From: Crocinitomix sp044361315
GTDB lineage: Bacteria > Bacteroidota > Bacteroidia > Flavobacteriales_D > Crocinitomicaceae
Assembly: GCA_044361315.1 (NCBI GenBank)
Contig: JBIKJA010000013.1
Location: forward strand, 62,001 to 126,000
DNA: 64,000 bases
Direction of reading: 5' to 3'
The position numbers and the translations under genes are program-made. Shown here piece after piece: positions 8,758 to 17,109 of the stretch. The notes beneath the pieces were generated by a model. That model saw only the letters and a list, made by a program, of their open reading frames with translations. It did not search any database and was not told the DNA's origin. The number at the start of each line of letters is the position of its first letter. The first letter of the stretch is position 1.

Positions 8758-9933
8758 ATGCAAACGGTTGTTGTTGGTTTATCGGGCGGAGTTGATTCAA
8801 GTGTAGCGGCATATCTTTTAAAACAAGAAGGCTACAATGTGATAGGCATTTTTATGAAAAATTGGCACGATGAATCCGTAACCATTTCGGACGAATGTCC
8901 ATGGATTGATGACAGCCAAGATGCACTTTTAGTGGCACAAAAATTAGGAATTCCTTTTCAAACATTAGATTTAAGTGCTGAATACAAGGTGAAAATTGTA
9001 GATTACATGTTTGCCGAGTACGAAGCTGGGCGAACCCCTAATCCGGATGTTTTATGCAACCGCGAAATTAAATTTGATGTTTTTTTAAAAGCAGCCGAAA
9101 AACTCGGTGCCGATTTTGTGGCAACAGGGCATTATTGCAGAAAAGAGAAAGCTGAAGGAGGAGAATATCGCTTATTAGCAGGTTTGGATGAGAATAAAGA
9201 TCAGAGTTATTTTTTGTGCCAATTAACCCAATACCAATTAAGCAAAGCCTTGTTTCCGATTGGAAATTTGCAAAAATCGGAGGTTCGAAAAATAGCTACC
9301 GAACAAGATTTAATTACTGCCGATAAAAAAGACTCGCAAGGTCTGTGTTTTATAGGTAAAGTAAAGTTGCCGACCTTTTTACAACAGCAACTTTTACCAA
9401 AACAAGGAGATATTGTGGAACTTTCTGAAGATTTGGAGCAATTTACCACATACCATTCAACAATAGATCGATCTGATTATAAACACCTTGCTGAGCCCTT
9501 TGTTTATAACCCAACAATGGGAAAAAAAGTCGGCAAACATTCAGGCGCACATTATTTTACCATTGGGCAACGGAAAGGCTTAAGTGTTGGCGGCACTCCT
9601 TTACCTTTGTTTGTGATAGGCACCGATGTGGAAACCAATACCATTTACACAGGACAGGGAGATCAGCACCCAGGATTAAATCGGTTAGCTTTGTTTATTG
9701 CCGAAAAAGATATACATTGGATTCGGGAAGATTTTAAACTGAAAAATGGCGAAAGAGCTAATTATCAAGTGCGAATTCGTTATCGCCAACCCTTAAAAGA
9801 AGCTGTTTTAATAAAAGAAACAGCTGGACTTTATATTCTGTTTTCAGAAAATGTAACAGGCATTAGTCCAGGGCAATTTGCCGCTTGGTACGAGGCCGAT
9901 GAATTAATTGGCTCGGGAATTATCACCCACTAA
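8758..9933 (+). CDS. mnmA: tRNA-specific 2-thiouridylase MnmA
   Basis: 391 residues, normal family length. The PP-loop ATP site is GLSGGVDSSV at the N-terminus. The two catalytic cysteines are Cys100 (NPDVLCNREIKF) and Cys197 (DSQGLCFIG); GHYCRKE and the C-terminal HSGAHYFTIGQRKG segment are also characteristic. It thiolates uridine 34 of Lys, Glu and Gln tRNAs, using persulfide sulfur. A near-match promoter element (TACCTTTA at 8731) lies 19 bases upstream of the ATG. The gene is separate from ttcA, another tRNA thiolase at the far end of the window. Confidence 0.97.
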   Translation: MQTVVVGLSGGVDSSVAAYLLKQEGYNVIGIFMKNWHDESVTISDECPWIDDSQDALLVAQKLGIPFQTLDLSAEYKVKIVDYMFAEYEAGRTPNPDVLCNREIKFDVFLKAAEKLGADFVATGHYCRKEKAEGGEYRLLAGLDENKDQSYFLCQLTQYQLSKALFPIGNLQKSEVRKIATEQDLITADKKDSQGLCFIGKVKLPTFLQQQLLPKQGDIVELSEDLEQFTTYHSTIDRSDYKHLAEPFVYNPTMGKKVGKHSGAHYFTIGQRKGLSVGGTPLPLFVIGTDVETNTIYTGQGDQHPGLNRLALFIAEKDIHWIREDFKLKNGERANYQVRIRYRQPLKEAVLIKETAGLYILFSENVTGISPGQFAAWYEADELIGSGIITH

Positions 9934-10124
9934 TTTAGGCTAAAAGAATTGTCAATAAAAATGGAAGCGTGACCGTCAGACGGCACTGTTTTCCCAGAAA
10001 CAATGTCCAATAATTCAGCTACTTGAATAATGGACAATTTAGAACGACGACCTAAACTTTTGTGCATATCCAATTGCGCTTTTGCAGATTTAATCAATGT
10101 CATTTTCATACTTCCTACATTCAT
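9930..10124 (-). CDS. small hypothetical protein, 64 residues
   Basis: A short reverse-strand frame (MNVGSMKMTLIKSAKAQLDM...) overlapping the mnmA stop by 4 bases. It has an ATG with an aaagaa purine stretch just upstream and mixed charged and hydrophobic residues with no low complexity, so it may be real. I recognise no domain. The part around LGRRSKLSIIQVAELLDI could form a helical pair. Convergent to mnmA; function unknown. Confidence 0.4.
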   Translation of the reverse strand: MNVGSMKMTLIKSAKAQLDMHKSLGRRSKLSIIQVAELLDIVSGKTVPSDGHASIFIDNSFSLN

Positions 10125-10770
10125 AATTCTTTATTTTACCTCTCAGGCATTCACCCGAATGTTGTAATCTTACGGTCAAGTTTAAAAAAAGTTCACATCC
10201 TTAAAACGAATTTTTTGCTCATTTAGTTTGCTCACTCCGTAAAATTCTTCCCTCAACCAAAGTTTAAACATCACAATCAAGTACTTACAAATAATATACC
10301 AAATCCAATTCCTCACTAATAAGTCCAAAAAAAACATGAATTTTTATGCGTCTTCTTTTATTACCTTCCTCAATTATTGACAGATTTTTAGATTAATTAA
10401 GCTTTTTCTAAGAGCGAAACCGTGACTTTTCAGAGAAACGTATAACAACCTTTTGGACAAAGCCGTGACCTTTCATATAAATAAACATAAGCGTCAGGGC
10501 GCTCCCCAGACGATCCCGATCCCCAACGAGTTGGGGACATGATCGTCTGGGTCGGTCTGCGCTTCCAAGTCCTCGCTGCGCTCCGGGCTATCCAGCTCCG
10601 CCCTAGCGCGATTTTGGGGTGTATTAACGCCAGTTCAAAAAACAAAACTTCAGAATCAAAATATAATATACAGCCAAGAGCCCTAGCCCTGATTATAATG
10701 GAAATCCTTTTTGTATCAAACAAAAAGATTGAAGTGAAAAGCAGGAAATAGCTTCAAAAAAATCATCCAC
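10125..10770. other. 646-base gap with a GC-rich repeat island
   Basis: AT-rich at first, then from about 10490 to 10625 abruptly GC-rich with strong inverted repeats (see the repeat entry). Frames that cross it in both directions have repeat-derived composition and I do not call them genes. No tRNA or promoter was seen. Confidence 0.5.
10505..10625. repeat. GC-rich intergenic hairpin repeat, copy 1
   Basis: A nested hairpin: outer arms cccagacgatc and gatcgtctggg (11 perfect pairs, 10505-10551) enclosing tccccaa-cgag-ttgggga. It is followed by a stretch containing ttccaagtcctcg and agcgcgattttgggg. The reverse complement of the 53.46-53.55 kb element shares ccaagtcctcg and gcgcgatttt, so the two are related interspersed elements in opposite orientation. 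Confidence 0.65.
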
Positions 10771-11427
10771 TTATGCCAACACAAAAATATTTTCGGCGAA
10801 CTTTTGACTGACAATGGATTCAACCCCGTTGACTTCAATCACTAAAAGGGCATCGTAATCTTGTTTAGAAATTACCTTAATTTCGTTATTAATTCCTAAA
10901 CCAACTTTGACAACATATTGCAAAAAAGAACTTGAGTTATCTTTAACAGCCACCATTTTACAGATGGTGCCAATTTCAACATCGAACAAGGTTTTTTTAA
11001 AATGCACTTTTATTTCGCCGTGTTTATTGGGAATTGGGTCGCCGTGCGGATCAAACTCCGGGTAATTCAAAAATTTGTCTAGCTGATCAATCAATTTTAC
11101 GGAATGGATATGCTCCAATTGTTCGGCCACCTCGTGCACCTCGTCCCACGAAAATTCAAAAACTTCGTATAAAAAAGTTTCCCAAAGGCGGTGTTTGCGC
11201 AAAACCTCGGTGGCATGTTTTTGCCCTCCGGGAGTAAGCGTGATTTTGCCGTATTTTTCGTAATTCACCAAGTCTTTTTCTTTCAGTTTTTTCAACATGT
11301 CGTTCACTGTGGCTGGTTTTACCAATAAACTATTGGCCAATTCGTTGGTGCCAGCATCATTACTAGTATTATCCAAAATTAATTTTAGCAGTGCTTTGAG
11401 GTAATTTTCTTCGGTGTACGATAACAT
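10771..11427 (-). CDS. DtxR/MntR-family metal-dependent transcriptional regulator
   Basis: 218 residues from the ATG at 11427 (MLSYTEENYLKALLKL). An earlier start at 11457 would fall inside the promoter element at 11455-11462 and is unlikely. An N-terminal winged helix (TEENYLKAL, NELANSLLVKPATVNDMLKKL) precedes the metal-binding and dimer domain (RHRLWETFLYEVFEFSWDEVHEVAEQLEH). A FeoA/SH3-like C-terminal domain follows (about 150-218). Glu and His residues in HEVAEQLEHIHS are typical metal ligands. With Fe2+ or Mn2+ bound, such proteins repress metal-uptake genes. An operator-like box lies in the divergent spacer. Confidence 0.93.
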   Translation of the reverse strand: MLSYTEENYLKALLKLILDNTSNDAGTNELANSLLVKPATVNDMLKKLKEKDLVNYEKYGKITLTPGGQKHATEVLRKHRLWETFLYEVFEFSWDEVHEVAEQLEHIHSVKLIDQLDKFLNYPEFDPHGDPIPNKHGEIKVHFKKTLFDVEIGTICKMVAVKDNSSSFLQYVVKVGLGINNEIKVISKQDYDALLVIEVNGVESIVSQKFAENIFVLA

Positions 11428-11454
11428 TTTTAAACGTGTTGGTGTCCTTATTTT

Positions 11455-11462
11455 CAAAGATA
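11455..11462 (-). promoter_or_regulatory. -7 promoter element TATCTTTG for the DtxR-type gene
   Basis: Reverse-strand exact match to TAnnTTTG, 28 bases upstream of the chosen ATG at 11427. It helps decide that start. Confidence 0.6.
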
Positions 11463-11486
11463 GTAAAATTAACAGAACTAAATTAG

Positions 11487-11505
11487 TTAGATTAGCCTAA
11501 CTTTT
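11487..11505. promoter_or_regulatory. DtxR/IdeR-type iron box in the divergent promoter region
   Basis: The 19 bases ttagattagcctaactttt match 16 of 19 positions of the DtxR/IdeR consensus TWAGGTTAGSCTAACCTWA and keep its dyad core ttagcctaa. The box lies between a DtxR-family gene and the divergent gene at 11541, directly before a TATATTTA -7-like element at 11507. Repression of the divergent gene by the neighbouring regulator is the natural inference. Confidence 0.7.
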
Positions 11506-11540
11506 ATATATTTACCCGCTTAACTTTAATACAATTAAAA

Positions 11541-12395
11541 ATGACTATCGCAAAAAACAGGACTTATTTAAAAGATAAACAAGTTATTACACTCCAGTCA
11601 TCCGCAAACACCCCCAATAAACACAACGGATTTGGGCGATTGTTAACCCTGTTTTTTTTAATGTTTTTCCCTTTCATGAGTTCATTTTGCCAAGATTTGC
11701 CCCCCATTCAATTAGACCGACCCGACCAAACCGAATGTTCTTATATCACCCCTTTAAGATACATCCAAATTGAAAATGGTTTTTCAATTGAAAACGTGGA
11801 CGATGAACATCAAATTTTAACCTACCCATCGTCCTTATGGAAATATGGTGTGAACGAAAAATTAGAACTTAGGTTGGTCACCGAAGTGGTAGCGGAAAAA
11901 AATAATGGCACTATAAGCAATGGAATTTTGCCAATTACGGTAGGTTTTAAAGTTGCATTGTCCGAAGAAAAGGGGATTTTACCCAAAACCTCGTTTATTG
12001 GGCACCTCACCACTTCAAAATTAGGTAGCGTTGTATATAGAACCACGTATTTTTTACCAGCTTTTAGGTTCACCATGCAACACACCTTGTCAAAAAAAAT
12101 TGGCTTGGCCTATAATTTAGGTGCCGAATGGAATGGGGAAACTGGCGAACCAACCTATATTTACACCTTGACTACCGGCCTAAGCTTGACGGAAAAACTT
12201 GGTTGTTACGCCGAAATTTATGGATTTATTCCAAGCCATAGCCAAGCCGACCATCGGCTGGATGCTGGCTTTACCTATTTAATTACCAACAACCTCATCA
12301 CCGACATTTCGGGTGGCGTTGGAATTACACCAAATGCCCAAAAAAATTACCTGGCTTTTGGGATTTCATATCGGTTTAAAACGAGTAAGGAATAA
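11541..12395 (+). CDS. outer-membrane beta-barrel protein (Phenol_MetA_deg-like), likely metal-regulated
   Basis: 284 residues with a hydrophobic signal (LLTLFFLMFFPFMSSFCQ) after a long polar lead of about 33 residues, so the true start may be further in. The mature part begins LDRPDQTECSYITPLRYIQIENGF, an opening common in Bacteroidota 'transporter' barrels related to the Phenol_MetA_deg family. Alternating strands run to a final aromatic (AFGISYRF). It is divergent from a DtxR-type gene, with an iron-box-like site in between, which suggests a role in metal uptake or metal stress at the outer membrane. Substrate unknown. Confidence 0.75.
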   Translation: MTIAKNRTYLKDKQVITLQSSANTPNKHNGFGRLLTLFFLMFFPFMSSFCQDLPPIQLDRPDQTECSYITPLRYIQIENGFSIENVDDEHQILTYPSSLWKYGVNEKLELRLVTEVVAEKNNGTISNGILPITVGFKVALSEEKGILPKTSFIGHLTTSKLGSVVYRTTYFLPAFRFTMQHTLSKKIGLAYNLGAEWNGETGEPTYIYTLTTGLSLTEKLGCYAEIYGFIPSHSQADHRLDAGFTYLITNNLITDISGGVGITPNAQKNYLAFGISYRFKTSKE

Positions 12396-12495
12396 TTAAT
12401 CGTGCATTCAGTGTAAATTGAATTTTGTCATATTTAGTTAATCCATTGCTTTATATTTTTTTAGCCATGAGATAGCAATCGTGCCAAGCAAACAC

Positions 12496-12503
12496 TATCT
12501 TTG
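12496..12503 (+). promoter_or_regulatory. -7 promoter element TATCTTTG for the DUF2461 gene
   Basis: Exact TAnnTTTG match 31 bases upstream of the ATG at 12535. Confidence 0.5.
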
Positions 12504-12534
12504 AAGAAATCAAGAAAAATTTCCGATTCGTATT

Positions 12535-13197
12535 ATGAAAACCACCTTTGAATTTCTCACCAAACTCAAAAAAAACAACAACCGCGAATGGTTTGCGGCC
12601 AACAAACCTCAATTTGACGAAATTGTTAAAGAAAATAAGGTGTTTTTTACCGCTATTTATACCGAACTTCAAAAACACGATGACCTAAGTGGAATTCATA
12701 TTTATCGGATTTACAAAGATATACGTTTTTCGAAAGACAAAACACCTTATAAAACTAATTTAGGTGTAGGATTTTCAAGAACCAAGCCCCAATTGCGGGG
12801 AGGTTATTATTTACAAATTGAAGACAATAACACCTTTGTGGGCGGCGGTTTTTGGTCGCCAAATAACGAAGATTTATTGCGCATTCGGAAAGAATTTGAA
12901 GCAGACTCCACGGCAATTGAAAAAATCACCTCTCACGCTACTTTCATTGAGTTTTTTAGCGAGCTGCTGGGCGAAGATGGCGTAAAATCAGCTCCAAAAG
13001 GATTTGATAAAAACCACCCCGCTATTGATTTAATCAAAAAAAAGCAATTTGTAGTGATGCGAAAATTCACCAATGCCCAAGTTTTAACGCCTGATTTTCA
13101 ATCAGAAGTCGTCAAAACCTTTGTGGCCATGCGCCCATTTTTCGATTACATGAGCGAAGTACTTACAACCGATTTGAATGGGGAAAGTGTATTGTAA
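12535..13197 (+). CDS. DUF2461 domain-containing protein
   Basis: 220 residues, the usual length of the DUF2461 (TIGR02453) family. Characteristic segments are the opening FLTKLKKNNNREWFAANK, then YRIYKDIRFSKDKTPYKTNLG and GGYYLQIEDNNTFVGGGFW. It is a soluble cytoplasmic protein of unknown biochemical function, common in Bacteroidota. It has its own promoter and no operon partner. Confidence 0.92.
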   Translation: MKTTFEFLTKLKKNNNREWFAANKPQFDEIVKENKVFFTAIYTELQKHDDLSGIHIYRIYKDIRFSKDKTPYKTNLGVGFSRTKPQLRGGYYLQIEDNNTFVGGGFWSPNNEDLLRIRKEFEADSTAIEKITSHATFIEFFSELLGEDGVKSAPKGFDKNHPAIDLIKKKQFVVMRKFTNAQVLTPDFQSEVVKTFVAMRPFFDYMSEVLTTDLNGESVL

Positions 13198-13391
13198 AAA
13201 ATTATCACCTCGTTTAGCTGATAATTCATTTTAAAAGCTAATTTTAATCGAACTTATTTCCTGATTAAATATTGGATAAGAAAAGATTTGATCAAGAAAC
13301 GGAGGAAATCCAACTCATTTTTAGATTTCTTCCAAAAAATAAAATTACGGCACAATTTTTGTTATCTTTTGTTAACATTAAATTTGATAGT

Positions 13392-14654
13392 ATGAAAAGA
13401 TTAGTTACCATCATCGCAATTGCTTCTTTGTTTGTATCATGTGTAAAAACAAAAGGAGATGTCGTATTAACTTATGACAGAGCTCAAGCGGTCTACGGCG
13501 ATTTAGATTCGTTGAGATCATTGCCATTGTTAATAGAAAAGCAACCTTTAGAAAGCCCTAAAAGTTTCTTTATAAGTAAAGATTATATTTTAGTGGGCGA
13601 ACAAAATAAAGGAATCCATATCTATGATAATATTGATATGCAAAATCCTCAACGAATGTCTTTTATCCAAATTCCTAATAACAAAGAGTTTTATGTGAAA
13701 GATAATTTTTTGTATGCCGAGACCTTGTATGATTTTATTAAAATTGACATCACCGACGTTTACAACCCAATTTTAGTGAGTCGAGCAAAAAATGTATTTT
13801 GGGAAACTCAATATGACGGCAAAGGCCGGGCATTAATTATGTTTTATTTTGAAAGAATTACAGAGTCTTTCGAAGTCAACAGTCCTGAAGCTCAAACCAT
13901 CAAAAAAGAGGGTAAATTATTCTTAGATTATAACAAAAATATAATTCCAGAATCGTTAATCCCAACTTCTTTTACAGGGGCACATGCCAACGGAAAAGGA
14001 ACATTAAACAGAATTTCAGTCGATTACGGTCATATTTATGCGATTTCAGACGACAAATTACATATCATCGAAAACGGTACCGAAATTTCTAAAGTAGGTG
14101 AAAAGAACCTCAGTGATGGTTCTGAAACTATTTACGCTGCGGATAACCGACTTTATATTGGCTCAACAACTGATTTAACCATTTTTAATGCAAATAATGC
14201 AAGCAATCCATTCAGACTTTCTACGTTAGAACATACTGAATCGTGTGACCCTGTTCTTCCTCGTGGAAATGTTGCTTACTACACCTTAAGATCAACAGCT
14301 AATGAAGGGTGTAATGAACTTGGCGAAAACACTTTAAATGTTGTAGATTTATCGAACGAATTGCAACCAAATGTTATTGAATCAATTGAGCTTGAAAGTC
14401 CGTATGGCATGACCATGGTAATGGATTACCTGTTAGTTGGTCAAGGCGCCAATGGTTTAACGATATTTGATGCATCTAATCCTACCAAACTTGAAAAGGT
14501 AGCGCAAATATTTAATGTAGAGGCTTTTGATGTGATGCTTCACCCAGTTTATTCCAATATATTAATTGTATCAAACAGTACTGGATTGCAACAATTTCAA
14601 GTAAATTGGGCTACCTTACATTTTTCACCACTTGGTCAGATTGTTTATAACTAA
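13392..14654 (+). CDS. LVIVD-repeat lipoprotein, beta-propeller-like
   Basis: 420 residues from ATG 13392. A TTG 120 bases earlier is in frame, but the signal peptide begins at MKRLVTIIAIASLFVSC. The lipobox FVSC makes this a lipoprotein. Repeated units such as KSFFISKDYILVGEQNKGIHIYD and NPILVSRAKN match the LVIVD repeat pattern (short blades naming a value 'in' a propeller), so a surface or periplasmic beta-propeller is likely. The next gene, a barrel, starts 19 bases after the stop. The pair probably works together at the outer membrane; function unknown. Confidence 0.8.
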   Translation: MKRLVTIIAIASLFVSCVKTKGDVVLTYDRAQAVYGDLDSLRSLPLLIEKQPLESPKSFFISKDYILVGEQNKGIHIYDNIDMQNPQRMSFIQIPNNKEFYVKDNFLYAETLYDFIKIDITDVYNPILVSRAKNVFWETQYDGKGRALIMFYFERITESFEVNSPEAQTIKKEGKLFLDYNKNIIPESLIPTSFTGAHANGKGTLNRISVDYGHIYAISDDKLHIIENGTEISKVGEKNLSDGSETIYAADNRLYIGSTTDLTIFNANNASNPFRLSTLEHTESCDPVLPRGNVAYYTLRSTANEGCNELGENTLNVVDLSNELQPNVIESIELESPYGMTMVMDYLLVGQGANGLTIFDASNPTKLEKVAQIFNVEAFDVMLHPVYSNILIVSNSTGLQQFQVNWATLHFSPLGQIVYN

Positions 14655-14673
14655 GAACATTCGATCTCACCGC

Positions 14674-15318
14674 ATGAAAAAAAGCATTTACATAACGAGT
14701 TGCGTTTTGCTACTACTTTGTGTAAATGCTTTTGGTTTTAATCCCCCTCGCTTTTCGCCAACTGGAGAAAAACCTGCAAAAGAAAAGTACGATAATGTGT
14801 TTAATCACACCCTTTATGCCGGCTTAGGTTTTCGAACTTCATCGTTAGACTATAATTTTTCAGCACAAGCTTTTCAACGATTTTCAGTAGGCGGAGGCAT
14901 TTCATTACTTCGACAAACACGTCCAATTTATTCTGCTTCAGATAAACATCAATTACAAATCCGAAGCATTCCTTTGTATGCCTATGCCAATCTTTATTTG
15001 CTAAGAAAAAAAGAATATTCGCTGTATGTTTTTGGTAAATATGGCATTGCGATGGGAACCAACAAAAGATATTGGATGACCAACCAGGACGATGAAAACC
15101 ACCGAACCGAAGCAGATAAAAGCAATTTTTACGACTATATTGAGGGAGGTTTAGGCCTTAAATATTACAATGGAAATAGATATATGCATTTTGAAATCGG
15201 GCAGTTTTATACCACCGCAAAAGGAATTTTATATTCAACCTATAATTCAGAAATCAATTACGATTTAGAATTTTACAACCTCATGTTCCGCTTTGGGGTT
15301 ACGTTGAATCGGTGGTGA
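14674..15318 (+). CDS. outer-membrane beta-barrel protein, paired with the LVIVD lipoprotein
   Basis: 214 residues from ATG 14674, where a clear signal peptide begins (MKKSIYITSCVLLLLCVNAFG). An earlier in-frame start overlaps the upstream gene and is less likely. Alternating hydrophobic strands with many aromatic residues, ending FYNLMFRFGVTLNRW, indicate an 8-strand-type barrel. It follows the LVIVD lipoprotein closely on the same strand, so they are probably cotranscribed. I do not recognise a specific family. Confidence 0.7.
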   Translation: MKKSIYITSCVLLLLCVNAFGFNPPRFSPTGEKPAKEKYDNVFNHTLYAGLGFRTSSLDYNFSAQAFQRFSVGGGISLLRQTRPIYSASDKHQLQIRSIPLYAYANLYLLRKKEYSLYVFGKYGIAMGTNKRYWMTNQDDENHRTEADKSNFYDYIEGGLGLKYYNGNRYMHFEIGQFYTTAKGILYSTYNSEINYDLEFYNLMFRFGVTLNRW

Positions 15319-15562
15319 TCGTTCTTGATCATGGTGAATTTATCTATTGCAAAATTGCGTTATTAGGATATTTATTGCTTATTTTATTTTGTGATCATAG
15401 CCTTTTGAAATTTGTAGATCTACACTAACCACTAATGGATTCGGCCAATCAGGCGACTTTTGAAAGTTGCAAAAGCTCCTTCACTAACAAATTTTAAAAG
15501 CGATTTCCATTTAAATTCTTTAAAAATATGCCAAATAAAATTGCCGATCGAATTCTTTATCG

Positions 15563-15578
15563 TAATATTGCAATATTA
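15563..15578. promoter_or_regulatory. ArsR-type operator palindrome
   Basis: Perfect 16-base palindrome TAATATTGCAATATTA, 16 bases upstream of the arsR ATG. ArsR/SmtB repressors bind AT-rich dyads at this place over the promoter of their own operon. The nearby region lacks a perfect TAnnTTTG, but taatattg within the palindrome is close to it, so binding would block the promoter. Confidence 0.7.
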
Positions 15579-15594
15579 AAATAAAGAAACGAAC

Positions 15595-15927
15595 ATGGGC
15601 ATCACAAAATCAGATAGTTTTTCAGTCGAACAAAACGAATTGGCCAACCAATTAAAAGCTTTGGCACATCCCGCCCGCATTGCCATCATCGAACATTTGT
15701 TGAAAACGAATTCTTGCATTTGTGGTGATCTTGTCAATGAATTGCCCTTGTCTCAAGCTACTGTTTCACAACATTTAAAAGAGCTAAAATTAGCGGGACT
15801 CATCAAAGGGAATATCGAAGGGAATTCCATTTGTTATTGCATAGATCAAGAAAATTTTGATCAACTCACAAATAAAATCATCGAGATCAATAAAAAATTA
15901 ATGCTTAAAAATAAATCTTGTTGCTAA
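15595..15927 (+). CDS. arsR: ArsR/SmtB-family arsenic-responsive repressor
   Basis: 110 residues with a winged helix (ANQLKALAHPARIAIIEHLL, then LPLSQATVSQHLKELKLAGLI). Cysteines 41 and 43 in NSCICGDLV sit in the recognition-helix region where arsenite binds in ArsR proteins. Further pairs are Cys80/82 and a terminal Cys109-Cys110. It would release its operator when As(III) binds. It is the first gene of a four-gene run ending with an arsenite exporter, which supports the arsenic role. Confidence 0.92.
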   Translation: MGITKSDSFSVEQNELANQLKALAHPARIAIIEHLLKTNSCICGDLVNELPLSQATVSQHLKELKLAGLIKGNIEGNSICYCIDQENFDQLTNKIIEINKKLMLKNKSCC

Positions 15928-15945
15928 TCATAAAAAACAATCAAA

Positions 15946-16422
15946 ATGAAACTGATAGAAATTAAACAACTATTAACGGGCTTAAATCAAGTCGTATTTC
16001 AACTGCCAAACGGAAAAATCGTTCCTACCCATTTCCATGTAACTGAAGTAGGAATGATTACAAAAAACTTTATCGATTGCGGCGGAACTGTTCGCGAAGA
16101 AAAAGTGGTCAACTTTCAATTATGGGAAGCAGGCGATTTTGACCATCGTTTAGCACCACAAAAATTGGTGAACATCATCGAATTATCAGAACGTGTTTTA
16201 GGTATAGATGCGAACCTAGAAATCGAAGTTGAATATCAAAGCGATACTATCGGTAAATTTGGGTTAGAATTTAATGGAACTACTTTTCAATTAACCGCGA
16301 AAACGACAGCTTGTTTAGCCTCCGATGCTTGTGGCATTCCTGCTGACAAACAAAAAATAAAATTGTCTGAAATTGGCGCTGCCAGCGGTTCTACCTGCAC
16401 CCCAGGCGGAGGATGTTGTTAA
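15946..16422 (+). CDS. DUF6428 family protein of the arsenic operon
   Basis: 158 residues, recognised as the DUF6428 family that accompanies arsR in Bacteroidota. It is soluble, with no signal or membrane segment. Six cysteines (45, 123, 129, 151, 157, 158) are concentrated at the C-terminus, which ends STCTPGGGCC. Such a tail could bind As(III), so an arsenic sensor or chaperone role is possible, but this is inference. It lies 18 bases after arsR and just before the reductase gene. Confidence 0.8.
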   Translation: MKLIEIKQLLTGLNQVVFQLPNGKIVPTHFHVTEVGMITKNFIDCGGTVREEKVVNFQLWEAGDFDHRLAPQKLVNIIELSERVLGIDANLEIEVEYQSDTIGKFGLEFNGTTFQLTAKTTACLASDACGIPADKQKIKLSEIGAASGSTCTPGGGCC

Positions 16423-16441
16423 GTTGTGTTAATGATTGCTT

Positions 16442-17056
16442 ATGTATTCAACGATAAAAGACCAATGTCTCCAATTGACGCAAAAATTTGATGAAATTCC
16501 TGACGAAAGAAAGGAAATTTTAAGTCAACTTTCGACGCATATCAAGGAGCAACGGCAAAAAAATCAGGCAATAAATCTCGTTTATATTTGCACCCACAAC
16601 TCGCGCCGAAGTCATTTGGGGCAAGTTTGGGGCGCAGTGGCGGCAAATTACTATGGAATTTCAGGAATCAACACCTATTCTGGAGGCACCGAAGCCACTG
16701 CATTTAATCCGAATGCCATAAAAGCCTTAAAAACAGCAGGATTTGAAATCACCGAGCTCGCACAGGGGCAAAATCCTAGATATTTGGTGAGTTTTGGTGA
16801 AGATCTTTCCACCACCTGTTTTTCAAAAATCTATGACGACAAAGAAAATCCATCAGATAATTTTGTTGCCATCATGACTTGCTCACATGCCGAAGAAAAT
16901 TGCCCGTATATTCCAGGTGTCGATCTCCGCATAGGAATCACCTACGACGATCCGAAAGCCTTTGACGGAACTCCTCAGCAAGATGAAAAATATTTAGAAC
17001 GTTCCAATCAATTAGCGTTAGAAAGCCTTTACGTTTTCTCGCAAATTAAAGCTTAA
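16442..17056 (+). CDS. low-molecular-weight phosphatase-type arsenate reductase (putative)
   Basis: 204 residues from ATG 16442; a TTG at 16436 would add two. The LMW protein-tyrosine-phosphatase P-loop is present as YICTHNSRRSHLGQ (Cys50, Arg56), which is the ArsC active site in the thioredoxin-linked type. Other cysteines (CFSKIYDD, MTCSHAEENCPYIPG) could complete a disulfide relay. The N-terminal 40 residues are an extra helical stretch. Placed between arsR and acr3, it should reduce arsenate to arsenite for export, though a pure phosphatase role is not excluded by sequence. Confidence 0.85.
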   Translation: MYSTIKDQCLQLTQKFDEIPDERKEILSQLSTHIKEQRQKNQAINLVYICTHNSRRSHLGQVWGAVAANYYGISGINTYSGGTEATAFNPNAIKALKTAGFEITELAQGQNPRYLVSFGEDLSTTCFSKIYDDKENPSDNFVAIMTCSHAEENCPYIPGVDLRIGITYDDPKAFDGTPQQDEKYLERSNQLALESLYVFSQIKA

Positions 17057-17109
17057 AATTACCTCCCCCACAATAAAAAAAGTAAGTAACCAAGTTTAAA
17101 AAAATAAAC

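Noticed and set aside
10430..10723. 97-codon minus-strand frame over the GC-rich repeat
   Set aside because: Rich in Arg, Ser and Thr because of the repeat; no start context or conservation signal.
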